Shown one piece after another: positions 36,676 through 46,110 of a stretch of DNA of 64,000 nucleotides; positions within the stretch are counted from its first letter, which is position 1; each line of letters starts with the position of its first letter. This DNA comes from Cyclobacteriaceae bacterium (GTDB taxonomy: Bacteria; Bacteroidota; Bacteroidia; Cytophagales; Cyclobacteriaceae): contig JAHBUD010000001.1 of the NCBI GenBank assembly GCA_019638255.1, positions 2,480,001 through 2,544,000 on the forward strand. Direction: 5' to 3'. A model generated the notes under the pieces. The model was not told the origin of the DNA. It was given only the letters and a program-made list of their open reading frames with translations, and searched no databases. A program made the position numbers and the translations under genes.

Positions 36676-38181
36676 ATGAAAGGTGCAGATGCGTTTGTTT
36701 TGCCTGAAGTTGATGTTCCGCTGGATTTTCAGGACATCGCCAGAAACGTTGTGGGTCATCATCATGAACTAGAAACGGTAGCCGGTAAAAAGCGGTTGCT
36801 TTATGCCGATTGGATCGCCAGTGGGCGATTGTATGCACCCATCGAGCAACTTATGCTTGAGCAGTTCGGGCCTTTAGTTGGCAATACGCATTCCGAATCA
36901 AGCTATGTTGGGGAGACCATGACACACGCTTACTTAACAGCTCGGAAAATCATCAAGAAGCATGTTAATGCTAATCATGAAGATATTCTGATTAGTTGCG
37001 GAAGTGGCATGACGGGAGCTATTGCCAAACTTCAGCGAATACTTGGATTGCATATTCCCGACCGGGCAAAGACTTACTACAATATTCCTGCTGATCAGCG
37101 TCCGGTGGTGTTTATCACGCACATGGAACACCACTCCAATCAAACATCGTGGCTTGAGTGCGAAGTGGATGTAGTTGTTATTCCTCCCGATGAAAACCTG
37201 TTGATTTCTGTTGATAATCTTGAACGGGAATTGTTGAAGTACCGGCACCGAAAAGTTAAAATCGGTTCATTCACCGCCTGCTCAAATGTTACCGGAATTT
37301 TTGCACCTTACCATAAAATGGCCGCTGTGATGCATAAGCATGGTGGAGTTTGTTTTATTGATTTTGCAGCTTCAGCACCCTATGCGGATATGAACATGCA
37401 TCCGGAAAAGAAGGAGGAAGAACTTGATGCGATTACATTTTCACCTCACAAGTTTTTAGGTGGTCCCGGAAGTCCGGGTATTTTGATTTTCAATCAAAAG
37501 CTTTACACGAATACTGTACCGGATGAACCCGGTGGTGGAACCGTACTGTGGACTAATCCTTGGGGTGAGCATCATTATTTTGAGGATATCGAAACGCGTG
37601 AAGATGGTGGTACTCCAGCGTTTCTTCAAACCATAAAGGCAGCACTGGCTATACGCCTAAAAGAAAAGATGACCACTGGGGCAATTGCAAAACGTGAGGA
37701 AGAACTCTTCAACCTGGCCTATGCGAAGCTTTCAACTGTAAATGGACTTACCATCCTGGCTCCGGATCCTGCAAAACGCCTAGCCGTTGTATCTTTTTAC
37801 GTGGAGCATCTTCACTATAATTTTGTTGTTCGGGTTTTAAGTGATCATTTCGGCATTCAGGTGCGCGGTGGATGTTCATGCGCAGGCACCTATGGCCATT
37901 ATCTGTTACATGTTTCGAAAGAACAGTCACATGAAATTACGGGTAAGATTGACTCCGGTGACTTATCTGCGAAGCCCGGTTGGGTCAGACTTTCCTTGCA
38001 TCCGGTAATGACCAACGAAGAAGTTGACTATATCTGTGCCGCGATAAAGCAAGTTGCTGAAAACCCGGAACAATGGATGAAAGGTTACACGTATTCCGTG
38101 AAAGCCAATGAATACTATCCGGTGGGTGCAAAAAGTTCAATTATTGAACAGGTGGATTCATGGTTTGATCTTCCTGAGTAG
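36676..38181 (+). CDS. Class V aminotransferase, cysteine-desulfurase-like
   Basis: A PLP enzyme of about 501 aa. The cofactor Lys259 is in ITFSPHKFLGGPG, and residues around CFIDFAASAPY match the PLP-ring aspartate site. Near the C-terminus RGGCSCAGTYGHYLL looks like the mobile Cys loop of cysteine desulfurases (SufS/IscS group), so persulfide chemistry is possible. No signal peptide. It is divergent from the amine oxidase. The ATG at 36676 fits the start of homology and the -7 box; a frame to 36586 exists but adds unrelated residues. It is unusually long for a desulfurase (about 400 aa). Confidence 0.85.
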   Translation: MKGADAFVLPEVDVPLDFQDIARNVVGHHHELETVAGKKRLLYADWIASGRLYAPIEQLMLEQFGPLVGNTHSESSYVGETMTHAYLTARKIIKKHVNANHEDILISCGSGMTGAIAKLQRILGLHIPDRAKTYYNIPADQRPVVFITHMEHHSNQTSWLECEVDVVVIPPDENLLISVDNLERELLKYRHRKVKIGSFTACSNVTGIFAPYHKMAAVMHKHGGVCFIDFAASAPYADMNMHPEKKEEELDAITFSPHKFLGGPGSPGILIFNQKLYTNTVPDEPGGGTVLWTNPWGEHHYFEDIETREDGGTPAFLQTIKAALAIRLKEKMTTGAIAKREEELFNLAYAKLSTVNGLTILAPDPAKRLAVVSFYVEHLHYNFVVRVLSDHFGIQVRGGCSCAGTYGHYLLHVSKEQSHEITGKIDSGDLSAKPGWVRLSLHPVMTNEEVDYICAAIKQVAENPEQWMKGYTYSVKANEYYPVGAKSSIIEQVDSWFDLPE

Positions 38182-38812
38182 TCGAATTACCCCGATCATG
38201 AATTAGTTGTTGTGCATGGAAAAAACTGCGCACATCATTTCTCCATAGTGGTAGTATATTAATCATAATTGTTTCTTCTATCATTTCGATGGCTGTTAGG
38301 GCTATCGTAACATAATACAATCCAGTAATCGGTTCTTCAGTAAAGAAAATGCTGACCAAAAACATCGCCTGACTCACCGCGGCTACTTTGCCCAGGTAAG
38401 TATGGAAACTGGTTAACTTTTGATATTTGATTAACGAATAGAAAACCTGCGTAAGATATAACATCAGTAATGCAACAATGGACATCCAATGTTGCTGGAG
38501 AAAGGGGAGATGATAAACAAAAACTCCTGCAATAGCTGCCAACACGGTCAAATCATCACCAAGCGAATCAAGCCGTGAACCTAAAATACTGCTGACCTTA
38601 AATTTCCGGGCAAGGAATCCATCCAACGAATCGGTAATAAAACTGATTACAATAAGCCACCGAAATGCTTCGTACTGGTCTGTTATTAACAGCATAATAA
38701 ATATGGGGAAGGCAACAATACGGAAGAATGTAATGGTATTAACAATACGTACGGGGCGCCTTGACTTAAAAAGAAGGTAATAGAATGAAGTTAATGACCC
38801 CGATTTGAACAC
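38141..38812 (-). CDS. CDP-alcohol phosphatidyltransferase
   Basis: A 223-aa inner-membrane phospholipid synthase of the PgsA/PssA/Cls-type superfamily. The full catalytic signature D-x2-DG-x2-AR-x8-G-x3-D-x3-D is present in SFITDSLDGFLARKFKV and the following GSRLDSLGDD, with four or more hydrophobic helices around it. The head group cannot be told (glycerol phosphate, serine or another). The last 41 bp overlap the end of the convergent class V enzyme gene. Confidence 0.92.
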   Translation of the reverse strand: MFKSGSLTSFYYLLFKSRRPVRIVNTITFFRIVAFPIFIMLLITDQYEAFRWLIVISFITDSLDGFLARKFKVSSILGSRLDSLGDDLTVLAAIAGVFVYHLPFLQQHWMSIVALLMLYLTQVFYSLIKYQKLTSFHTYLGKVAAVSQAMFLVSIFFTEEPITGLYYVTIALTAIEMIEETIMINILPLWRNDVRSFFHAQQLIHDRGNSTTQEDQTMNPPVQ

Positions 38813-38889
38813 CTTAACACTGATTGTAGAGTCTTAAGTTGCCTAAAAAATCAGTGGAGTCAAAATGATGTATTGAATTTGATTTTCCT

Positions 38890-39258
38890 TTAGCGCGTGG
38901 AAATTCTGGGAAAGCGAAGGGTCGTTTTAGGGCGGGCAGTTGTATGATTAATTACCTGCTCGTGTTTGCCCGTGGCATCTTCGATTTCAATGGTGTACTC
39001 ACCTGTAGCTAATCCGCTGAAGTTATACGGACGTGAAAACGAACTGGCATTGCCGATAACCTCAGTAAAAACTACCGTACGCTTATGGTCGTAAACCGTA
39101 ACCCTAACTTTTCCTGCAACACCGCTTTCATACTTAATAGTGTATGTGTCGGAGCCATCAAATGTTACAGTGTAGGGAACGTTGGCTTGCGTAGTTGAAT
39201 AAAAAGACAAAAGACAAGTAATCAGGATAAATCGGAAAAAATAAGCCGGGAATTTCAT
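38890..39258 (-). CDS. Small secreted beta-rich protein
   Basis: A 122-aa exported protein: signal peptide MKFPAYFFRFILITCLLSFYSTTQA then one Ig/FN3-like sandwich (VTFDGSDTYTIKYESGVAGKVRV up to GLATGEYTIEIEDATG), the type of small domain commonly found at the ends of Bacteroidota secreted proteins. No enzyme motif. The start at 39258 is preferred over 39303, as the -7-like box GAACTTTG (39285-39292, minus strand) sits just upstream. Function unknown. Confidence 0.65.
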   Translation of the reverse strand: MKFPAYFFRFILITCLLSFYSTTQANVPYTVTFDGSDTYTIKYESGVAGKVRVTVYDHKRTVVFTEVIGNASSFSRPYNFSGLATGEYTIEIEDATGKHEQVINHTTARPKTTLRFPRISTR

Positions 39259-39557
39259 ATAGATCAGTGAATAACTTTTCGTTGCAAAGTTCATTAAATA
39301 CAACGCTAAATTACCATTATAGTTTCCTTGTAACCACGCATGTAAGGATGTGGAGCGTTCTCAGGAATCAGAATGTTATATGTTACTATTGTTGGTAATA
39401 GTATTTTCTTCTGTATATAGTTTGCTAAGCAGAGGCTTTATTGCTCGAATTGCAGGCTAACGAATAATCTTTGGTGAAAGATTTCAATATTATTTTTCTG
39501 TTAAGTCGTTTTAGGCATACCATGCACGGTAATTCGCTTAAAAGTTGGGTGCCTTAG
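39259..39557. other. 299-bp intergenic region
   Basis: AT-rich spacer between the AsmA-like gene end and the small secreted protein gene. It holds the probable -7 box for the latter at 39285-39292 and a 26-codon plus-strand frame of hydrophobic residues (MLLLLVIVFSSVYSLL...) that may be chance. No RNA gene or terminator was recognised. Confidence 0.4.
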
Positions 39558-42500
39558 CTATTGTATACTTCCTGACTTATCCTTTCCAAGACTTACTTTG
39601 TAATTATCGGGTGTGCCGGTAAGCTTCACGTTGATATACCTGATTTTCTTGCTTGGTTCCCTAAATTGAATTTCATCTTCTTTATCAGGGTCATCTACCT
39701 TTTTACCGAAAAGTTTGGTCATACCTGCCTGCGTTACAAGTTTCCAGGGAACAGCAAGGTAGTACTCCATATTCATGTTCATATCCTGCTTGCCCGAGAT
39801 TTCAATAAACCCAAGGCTTGAGTTAATGGTCATCCGCGGAATGGTAAGTAAACCTTTGTTTACAGAAAACTGGTTATGAAGTGTGTCAAACAAGACGCGG
39901 TTTAAATTTTTATCCTTGAAAAAGTCGGAGAGGGCATCAAGGGCGGCATAACGTTCCAATCGGCCATTAACAACCCGAACATCCAGTTGAATGTCTGAAT
40001 CATCAATCATGGGCACCATATCGGCATGCATACGTATGGTGCCGGTTAGCTTGCCACTCAGTTTTCCATGCAGATTATCCGATACCAAATGATCCTGGCC
40101 AAAGTTTTCGAATTTGAATAACAACTTATCCAGATCAATATTCTCTATGAGCATTTCCGGACTAAAGTATATTTTGTTTCGGTCTGATCCGTTGAAATAA
40201 CCTTTTGATGATATTTTTCCTCCGGCAGCCTGCAATGATAGTGTGTCGATAAAAATGTAATGATTGGATTGTGAGCGTGCTTTGGCGTAAAAGTTATCAA
40301 TTAAATACCGGTGATAGTTGAGACGTTGAATGTCGAAATTAAAGGTCATGTCGGAAAAGGGTACATCATAGATATTAAACCCGGCTTCGTGATCCTCTGG
40401 GGTTAGTTGTTGATTTGGTGGTGGAGGATTATAATTAAAGAGTTCATCAAAATCGAGATGGAGAGCTTTGATGGAAAAATGATTATCTCTTTTCTGTATG
40501 GTTTCATCGTTGCCTGTATAATAGGTTAGGTTCGTTACGAAATCACTCTTGCCAATTTTGCCCCCCAGGTTTTCAACAATCAGGTGTTCATCCTCATAAT
40601 GAATTCTGCCACTGAATTTCTCAAAGCGCATTGGGTGTACCCTCATTTGTGCCTCAAGTTTGTCGATATTAATATCAGCCGATTGAAGCTTCTTTTGAAA
40701 ATGCAGTTCAGCATAACCTTTTATAATGAGGCTTCTGAATTCTTCATGACGGTAATCTTCCGGAACATAGTTTTCGCCACCGTATGAAAACAAATCTTCT
40801 AGTTGCAGGAGATCAGAACGCAGGCTAAAGTCAATTCGGGTGTCGCCAAGCGGTTGATTCAAAAACCACAGATCGTAATGGTTGAGCTTGCCATTGAAAT
40901 GAAAATCACTTTTATCGATCATTCCGGTAAAATCAATAATCCTGAAGTTTTCATCATCAATGAAAATGTCAGCATGGAAGTCATGTAAGGTGTGCGGATA
41001 GTGCGTTAGTTTGGCATAGAGGTCTTCTATGAAAAACTCACCTATGGGCAGGTTTGGTGATTCAGTGAAGGCTCGTGCAGAGCTGTTGAACCGAAACTTC
41101 ATACTCAAATCCTTAACCTTTTCGTTAATTGGTTTGTGCTTAGTTGTATCTCCGGATGTTAGTTGATATACATCAAGCAAATTTGATTTTATGTGCATGG
41201 TGGCGCTTACCGGATCGGCAGTATGGTGAAGGATTGCGGGCAGATCGCTTATGCTGGCTTGGATTGAGAGATCGGAATCTCCGATTTGCAACCTGAAATG
41301 GTCAATCACTGCAGCGTGACCATCCATAGAGGCCTTTACATCAATATCGCGTATCGGTAAATGAAAGGCTGAAGTTTTGAACCCAAGTCCTTTAACCTCC
41401 AATTCGGTGAAATACGATTCATTTAGTTTTTCGATACTTCGCTCGGGGTGAGCCAGGTCAATAATGTCATGAAAATTCATGGTCAGTGAAACATGGCCTT
41501 TTAAGTCTTCAATATCAGTTATATTTAAAAAGTCAGCGAGAAAATCAAGTTCGAAATCAGAGCGTAGCTGCATATCGATTTCGGGTGACTCGAAGTTCTT
41601 TACTTTTAAGCTTCCTTTGAAAATCCCTGCTTCCGGACGTGCATTAAAATCCAACAATCCAAATTCCATTGTAGACAAACGACCAGAATCACCCGTTGTG
41701 AAATATCCTTTAAAGAAGAGATCCTCTAGACGTTTGTTTGAACGTATATTGCTGAAGAACGCATCTTCACAACCAAATTCTGCATACACCCGTGGATTAT
41801 TTCCGTTTATTGTTTTTCCATTAATAGAGGCTTTGAAAAATATTTTTCCAGCATTTCCATACCGCGTAAAAACAGGAGTAACTTCTTGCGGTGCAAAGGC
41901 CAGGAATAAATCGAAATTGGGTTTTTCTCCTTCAATGGCAATATCCACAAACAGATCATTGTCGAAGTCAGCCTGACCATACAGCTTAAACGTTGCATTC
42001 TCTAGCTTGACTTCCGAAGGCTTAATGGTCAGTATTTGTTCGTTTTCTACATAGTCAAGTTGGGTGTTAACTTTAAAGTGCTTATTCTTTACAAAAGTTG
42101 TGTCGCCTGATATCATAAGCGTTAAATCAAACTGGCTGTTCAGGTCAATCATTACGCGATTCGGTATAGTCTTAACTTTGGATCTGGCATGGCTAATAAA
42201 TAAATCCAGTGTCACTTCACTCTCTTCGTTGATCTTGATCAGATCAATATTGTTGAGGTAGATGGACTTGATATCCATAGTTAAACTGCCTTGATTGTCT
42301 TCAGTTTCTTTTGCGCTGGATAGCGCCCTTGCAATGTTGTATGTGCCATCGTTGAACTGTATCAGCCTAATGAACCCATCCGACAATTTTAATGAGCGAA
42401 TTTCAAGAGAGCCCTTCATTAGGGACAATACATCAAAACCCAGATAAATATCTGCTACATCAAGTAGTGGCTCTGTTGCTTTCGATTTACCCTCATAAAT

Positions 42501-42743
42501 CGTTACATGATCAAGATCAATTGAAACATACGGAAAATTGGCAAAGGGGGATATGTGACTTTCCTTCAATTCAAGCGTACCATTGAAGTCATCATTTAGT
42601 GTGGTGATCAATCGTTGAACAATTGCATCTTGTTTGAAAAAAAGTATGGCCGTTAACAGGCTAAAAAGGAGCACGGGAGTAAGGACCACAAATAGAAGTA
42701 GTCGGATCCATAAATTTTTTGACCTGATAAATCGTAGCGCCAT
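39558..42743 (-). CDS. AsmA-family envelope protein
   Basis: A roughly 1,061-aa protein with one N-terminal membrane anchor (LWIRLLLFVVLTPVLLFSLLTAILFF) and a very long, beta-rich periplasmic region, the AsmA-like / repeating beta-groove layout. It has the expected first strands ELKESHISPFANFPYVSIDLDHVTIYEG and the conserved C-terminal AsmA segment (LDALSDFFKDKNLNRVLFDTL ... YLAVPWKL). Such proteins are thought to carry phospholipids between the two membranes. The ATG at 42743 is chosen because a perfect -7 box lies 24 bp upstream of it, between it and the alternative start at 42806. Confidence 0.85.
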   Translation of the reverse strand: MALRFIRSKNLWIRLLLFVVLTPVLLFSLLTAILFFKQDAIVQRLITTLNDDFNGTLELKESHISPFANFPYVSIDLDHVTIYEGKSKATEPLLDVADIYLGFDVLSLMKGSLEIRSLKLSDGFIRLIQFNDGTYNIARALSSAKETEDNQGSLTMDIKSIYLNNIDLIKINEESEVTLDLFISHARSKVKTIPNRVMIDLNSQFDLTLMISGDTTFVKNKHFKVNTQLDYVENEQILTIKPSEVKLENATFKLYGQADFDNDLFVDIAIEGEKPNFDLFLAFAPQEVTPVFTRYGNAGKIFFKASINGKTINGNNPRVYAEFGCEDAFFSNIRSNKRLEDLFFKGYFTTGDSGRLSTMEFGLLDFNARPEAGIFKGSLKVKNFESPEIDMQLRSDFELDFLADFLNITDIEDLKGHVSLTMNFHDIIDLAHPERSIEKLNESYFTELEVKGLGFKTSAFHLPIRDIDVKASMDGHAAVIDHFRLQIGDSDLSIQASISDLPAILHHTADPVSATMHIKSNLLDVYQLTSGDTTKHKPINEKVKDLSMKFRFNSSARAFTESPNLPIGEFFIEDLYAKLTHYPHTLHDFHADIFIDDENFRIIDFTGMIDKSDFHFNGKLNHYDLWFLNQPLGDTRIDFSLRSDLLQLEDLFSYGGENYVPEDYRHEEFRSLIIKGYAELHFQKKLQSADINIDKLEAQMRVHPMRFEKFSGRIHYEDEHLIVENLGGKIGKSDFVTNLTYYTGNDETIQKRDNHFSIKALHLDFDELFNYNPPPPNQQLTPEDHEAGFNIYDVPFSDMTFNFDIQRLNYHRYLIDNFYAKARSQSNHYIFIDTLSLQAAGGKISSKGYFNGSDRNKIYFSPEMLIENIDLDKLLFKFENFGQDHLVSDNLHGKLSGKLTGTIRMHADMVPMIDDSDIQLDVRVVNGRLERYAALDALSDFFKDKNLNRVLFDTLHNQFSVNKGLLTIPRMTINSSLGFIEISGKQDMNMNMEYYLAVPWKLVTQAGMTKLFGKKVDDPDKEDEIQFREPSKKIRYINVKLTGTPDNYKVSLGKDKSGSIQ

Positions 42744-42766
42744 AGCGGGGTTTAGTTCCTGGTGTA

Positions 42767-42774
42767 CAAATTTA
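42767..42774 (-). promoter_or_regulatory. -7 box upstream of the AsmA-like gene
   Basis: The minus strand reads TAAATTTG, an exact TAnnTTTG box, 23 bp before the ATG at 42743. It decides that start over the one at 42806. No good -33 partner was found. Confidence 0.45.
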
Positions 42775-42890
42775 GCGAACCAGAATGAATGAAGACTAAT
42801 ACACAATTAGTGATTGATTTCCGCATGTAAGGTTTTCTTCTCAAAAGCCCGGATAGCATTATTTAAAGGTTTGAGGCTTGGTTCTCTCGT

Positions 42891-44006
42891 CTATGGAATA
42901 ATCTCAAATACTAAAAACTGATTCATTTGAAAGGATTGAAAATTATTATCGGCAACAAAGATCAGCGTTTTATTGCCGTTGGGGAGATTGGGGCCAAAAG
43001 TTACACCTTCAATGTTGTCAGTAAAAATCCCCAGTTCATCCATGTTGAGTATCAACTTCTTCAACACCGGGCTTTGTGGGGGGTGTTCAGTGAGCGAGGG
43101 TGTACCAATAATATTTTCAGCGTTGGTAAGGTCAGCCAGAAACACTTTTATAGTGCAGGCCAACCGTCCTGTAGAGTACGATCGCTCCACTACCAACAGC
43201 TTTTTGTTGCCGATGTATAGAATTTCAGTTACCCCGTTTAGCGCAAAAGCTCCACTTGGAAACGGGGCATAAGCAAGCGGTTCAAGTTTATAGGCAAACT
43301 GTGAGGTTGCTTTTAATGTTGAAGCGTCAAATGCAGTAATGCGTGTAAAGGAATTGGTTTCAGTTACCAGTGTGCGCGAACCATCCTCAACTAAGGGCTC
43401 TTCCATGGATGCATACAAAATGGAATGATCAGTATTAAACGTTATTCCCTCCAGTGTTCCATTTGATCGTGGACCCTTGTCGGCAGACTTCATGGTAAGG
43501 TTGCTTGGCAAGGAATATGAATTAAGATATTCGCCCTGAGTATTAATTACATTAATGGAAGGATGTTGCAATTGTGCTTTATCGCCTTCGTTTGTCCACA
43601 CCAGTTCTTTGGTTTTGGGGTTATACCGAATGGCTTCGGGATCGGGTGTCAACCGCGGATCAGTTTTAGCAGAAGGATAGGGTTTACCGTTAGCCTGTAA
43701 CAACGGGATGACTGAAGTGAAGATGATAGTATCAATTTTACCTTCAGCAGTTAACTGAATATTGACCGTATAGAACCTTGCCGGGCTAAAAGCTGACCGG
43801 TCATCGCTAATGATGTAGTAGCGGTTGGTCGAGAGATCATAATCTATTCCCGATAGACCGCCCACGCGGGTATCCTGAAAACGATAATCGTTTGGGACAA
43901 CATACTGATCCAGTAGTCTAAGTCCTGAAATCGTAGTTGGTTTTTGAGCATAACCAATCCATGGGTAGCTTAAAAGAAGGAGCAATAAAAATGCAATATT
44001 CTTCAT
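42891..44006 (-). CDS. Phytase-like esterase domain protein, secreted
   Basis: A 371-aa exported protein (signal MKNIAFLLLLLLSYPWIGYAQ) of the esterase-like phytase-like family. Typical segments: GLSGIDYDLSTNRYYIISDDRS near the start and DPEAIRYNPKTKELVWTNEGD in the middle, then LEGITFNTDHSILYASMEEPL and NIEGVTFGPNLPNGNKTLIFVADNNF at the end. It is probably a six-bladed beta-propeller in the periplasm; the substrate, likely a phosphate ester, is not proven. Standalone gene. Confidence 0.85.
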   Translation of the reverse strand: MKNIAFLLLLLLSYPWIGYAQKPTTISGLRLLDQYVVPNDYRFQDTRVGGLSGIDYDLSTNRYYIISDDRSAFSPARFYTVNIQLTAEGKIDTIIFTSVIPLLQANGKPYPSAKTDPRLTPDPEAIRYNPKTKELVWTNEGDKAQLQHPSINVINTQGEYLNSYSLPSNLTMKSADKGPRSNGTLEGITFNTDHSILYASMEEPLVEDGSRTLVTETNSFTRITAFDASTLKATSQFAYKLEPLAYAPFPSGAFALNGVTEILYIGNKKLLVVERSYSTGRLACTIKVFLADLTNAENIIGTPSLTEHPPQSPVLKKLILNMDELGIFTDNIEGVTFGPNLPNGNKTLIFVADNNFQSFQMNQFLVFEIIP

Positions 44007-44253
44007 TTGTTGGTTTTGCTGTGATGAACTGCAGACGCAAGATAGTATTTGATCGTAATACCCTCATGAAATCAAAAATTAAACCAACATTAACTAACCT
44101 TGATAGTAAGACCAGAACAACTATTATGGATACATGGTCTGCTTACTCATAAATCAGTCTGAAAATAATCATTGAGCTTCAGTAGCATGATATTCTTATT
44201 TTTGTCATGTTGGAATGTTGTTAATAGATGATTTGAATAATTAAGTATTTCCT

Positions 44254-44739
44254 TTGATTCATAAGCCACTTAAAAAGCTTTGGCAGCTCATTATTAAAGC
44301 GCTGAAACAAGGTATTACCCCGCATAAGCTTGCTATTACCATAGCTGCTGGTGCGGTGATTGCTTTGTTTCCTGTATACGGACTCACTACGCTGCTTTGT
44401 TTTGCAGTTGCAATTCCATTCAGGCTCAATATCATCGTAATCCAGGCTGTAAATTATTTGATGACGCCCTTTCAGTTGCTCTTTTTAGTACCCATTCTGC
44501 AAGGCGGCATATGGATGTTTGGACTGAAGAAAATTGTATTTGACTTAAGCGAGTTGACTGTGCGCTTCAAGGAAGATTTTTTTGGGTTGTTCAGCGAGAT
44601 TGGAGCGGTATTATTGGGGGGTATAGCATTTTGGTTTCTGGTAGCCGTTCCGACCTTTATTTTTCTCTTTTACATTTGCCGGTTAATACTTACTCGTTTC
44701 ATTGATCCTTATAAAAGCGAGTCCGCTGAAACATTTTGA
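44254..44739 (+). CDS. DUF2062 membrane protein, TTG start
   Basis: A 161-aa DUF2062 protein with the family signature KLAITIAAGAVIALFPVYGLTTLLCFAVA and the second helix pair FRLNIIVIQAVNYLMTP. About four hydrophobic helices; inner membrane. There is no ATG between the in-frame stop at 44242-44244 and the start of the conserved domain, so the start must be TTG (44254) or another non-ATG codon. Role unknown; homologues often sit near glycosyltransferase or lipid genes. Confidence 0.82.
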   Translation: MIHKPLKKLWQLIIKALKQGITPHKLAITIAAGAVIALFPVYGLTTLLCFAVAIPFRLNIIVIQAVNYLMTPFQLLFLVPILQGGIWMFGLKKIVFDLSELTVRFKEDFFGLFSEIGAVLLGGIAFWFLVAVPTFIFLFYICRLILTRFIDPYKSESAETF

Positions 44740-44960
44740 TGCTTTAAATGTTTTCACTAGTGGCTTATTTGCCTCGGCTACGCAACGTTACAAGCAGTCT
44801 AATCTCGTCTACCTGAATGCGTCCAAGGTTAATGGCCATTTGGTCAAGCGTAAGCGGTATGCAGCCATGATTTCTGAATTCAATATTTTTTAATATCTAG
44901 CGAACTTAAATAGCTTAAATTCTGCAATACGGCATCACTTTACCTATTAGAATAATAGCC
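44740..44960. other. Intergenic region without recognisable gene
   Basis: About 220 bp after the DUF2062 stop. A plus-strand frame of 63 codons overlaps the DUF2062 end and lacks protein-like features; a short minus-strand frame (DQMAINLGRIQVDEIRLL...) looks more protein-like but has no start with context. No tRNA cloverleaf, terminator or clear promoter was found. Confidence 0.4.
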
Positions 44961-46070
44961 TTGATGCTACTTTTAAATGTATTCGCAGTCATGTCAGTAA
45001 ATGCTCAGGCTCAAAAGAAGCTTTTCGGCTTCAGTCCTTTGAGTGACACAATCGCGGTTGAGAAAAAGGGGTTTTTACTACTCCCGCTTCTTTATTACAC
45101 GCCCGATACCCGGTGGGCTTTTGGTGCAGCTGGTGTTTATTATTTTAAGATTGAGCCTAAATACGAGCATGAACGTATGACACGAGTATCTTATGTTCAG
45201 TTTCTGGCAGACTACACGCAAAATAATCAGCTTGATACCTGGGGAGTTTGGAACATATTTACCCGAAATGAAAATTATTTATTCAAGGGCGAGCTCCGCT
45301 ATCGCGATTTCCCTGACCGGTTTTATGGTATTGGGAATGCCACTACAAAGGACCAAGCTGAGAAGTACGCCTACAACCTGGTAAGCGTAAAGAATCTGGC
45401 ATTAAAGAGAATCAGCCCTTCAGTTTTTGTTGGGATGGACTATCATTTTGAATACGAATATAATTTCAGCTATACCGAAGGAGGAATGCTTGAGCAAGGC
45501 ACCATTGCTGGATATAAGGGGGGTATTGGTTCTGCGATAGGTTTTGTTGGGTTGCAGGATAGCCGTGACAATGCAATCAATGCTCACAGTGGTAGATTAG
45601 TGGAAATATCTTCGTACCTATACACCAAAGCATTAGGAAGCACTTTTTCATTTTTTAACCTCAATGGCATTCATCAGCAATACTGGGCTTTGAAAAAGAA
45701 TCATATACTTGCCATGCAAAATAAAGTTCGTTTCAGCTTTGGAGAGGTTCCGTTTTTAGATATGTCCACAGCTGGTGGTGATGATATCATTCGTGGCTAT
45801 CCGAAAAATCGCTTTCGGGACCATCACTTTTTAGGCACACAACTGGAATACCGCTACCCGTTGTTCTGGCGATTCGGTATGGTAAATTTTGTGGGCGTGG
45901 GGGATGTTTTCAATACTGTTAGTGATATTAAAATGCAGACGCTTAAATATTCAATTGGCTCAGGGTTACGTTTTGTAGTTAATCCGGCCGAGCGATTAAA
46001 TATCCGTTTTGATTATGCCTGGGGCAGAGAAGGAGGGTATTTCTATTTTTCAGTAGCTGAAGCGTTTTAA
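44961..46070 (+). CDS. BamA/TamA-like outer-membrane protein (surface antigen D15 type)
   Basis: A roughly 369-aa beta-barrel of the Omp85 superfamily without POTRA domains. Seen: FGFVGLQDSRDNAINAHSGRLVEISSYLY and GDDIIRGYPKNRFRDHHFLGTQLEYRYPLFW, the latter matching the conserved (V/I)RG(Y/F) loop and the strand that follows, and a C-terminal strand ending in Phe. The signal peptide lacks a basic start if ATG 44964 is used (MLLLNVFAVMSVNAQAQ). The frame is open upstream to 44919 and encodes LPIRIIAL, which would complete it, so the true start is possibly a non-ATG codon upstream. Confidence 0.83.
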   Translation: MMLLLNVFAVMSVNAQAQKKLFGFSPLSDTIAVEKKGFLLLPLLYYTPDTRWAFGAAGVYYFKIEPKYEHERMTRVSYVQFLADYTQNNQLDTWGVWNIFTRNENYLFKGELRYRDFPDRFYGIGNATTKDQAEKYAYNLVSVKNLALKRISPSVFVGMDYHFEYEYNFSYTEGGMLEQGTIAGYKGGIGSAIGFVGLQDSRDNAINAHSGRLVEISSYLYTKALGSTFSFFNLNGIHQQYWALKKNHILAMQNKVRFSFGEVPFLDMSTAGGDDIIRGYPKNRFRDHHFLGTQLEYRYPLFWRFGMVNFVGVGDVFNTVSDIKMQTLKYSIGSGLRFVVNPAERLNIRFDYAWGREGGYFYFSVAEAF

Positions 46071-46074
46071 AAAG

Positions 46075-46110
46075 TGGAAGGAGGACATCGGTCCACCTTC
46101 CATTATTTTT
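46075..46110. terminator. Bidirectional rho-independent terminator
   Basis: Stem TGGAAGGAGGAC, loop ATCG, GTCCACCTTCCA (12 bp with one A-A mismatch), followed by TTATTTTT on the plus strand and preceded by TTTTAAAA for the other direction. It lies exactly between the convergent barrel and Arg-rich secreted protein genes. Confidence 0.8.

Noticed and set aside
41479..41976. 165-codon plus-strand frame
   Set aside because: It is antisense to the AsmA-like gene, with no protein-like motif; a shadow frame.
44702..44893. 63-codon plus-strand frame after DUF2062
   Set aside because: Overlaps the DUF2062 end, has no recognisable feature and no promoter or conserved start.
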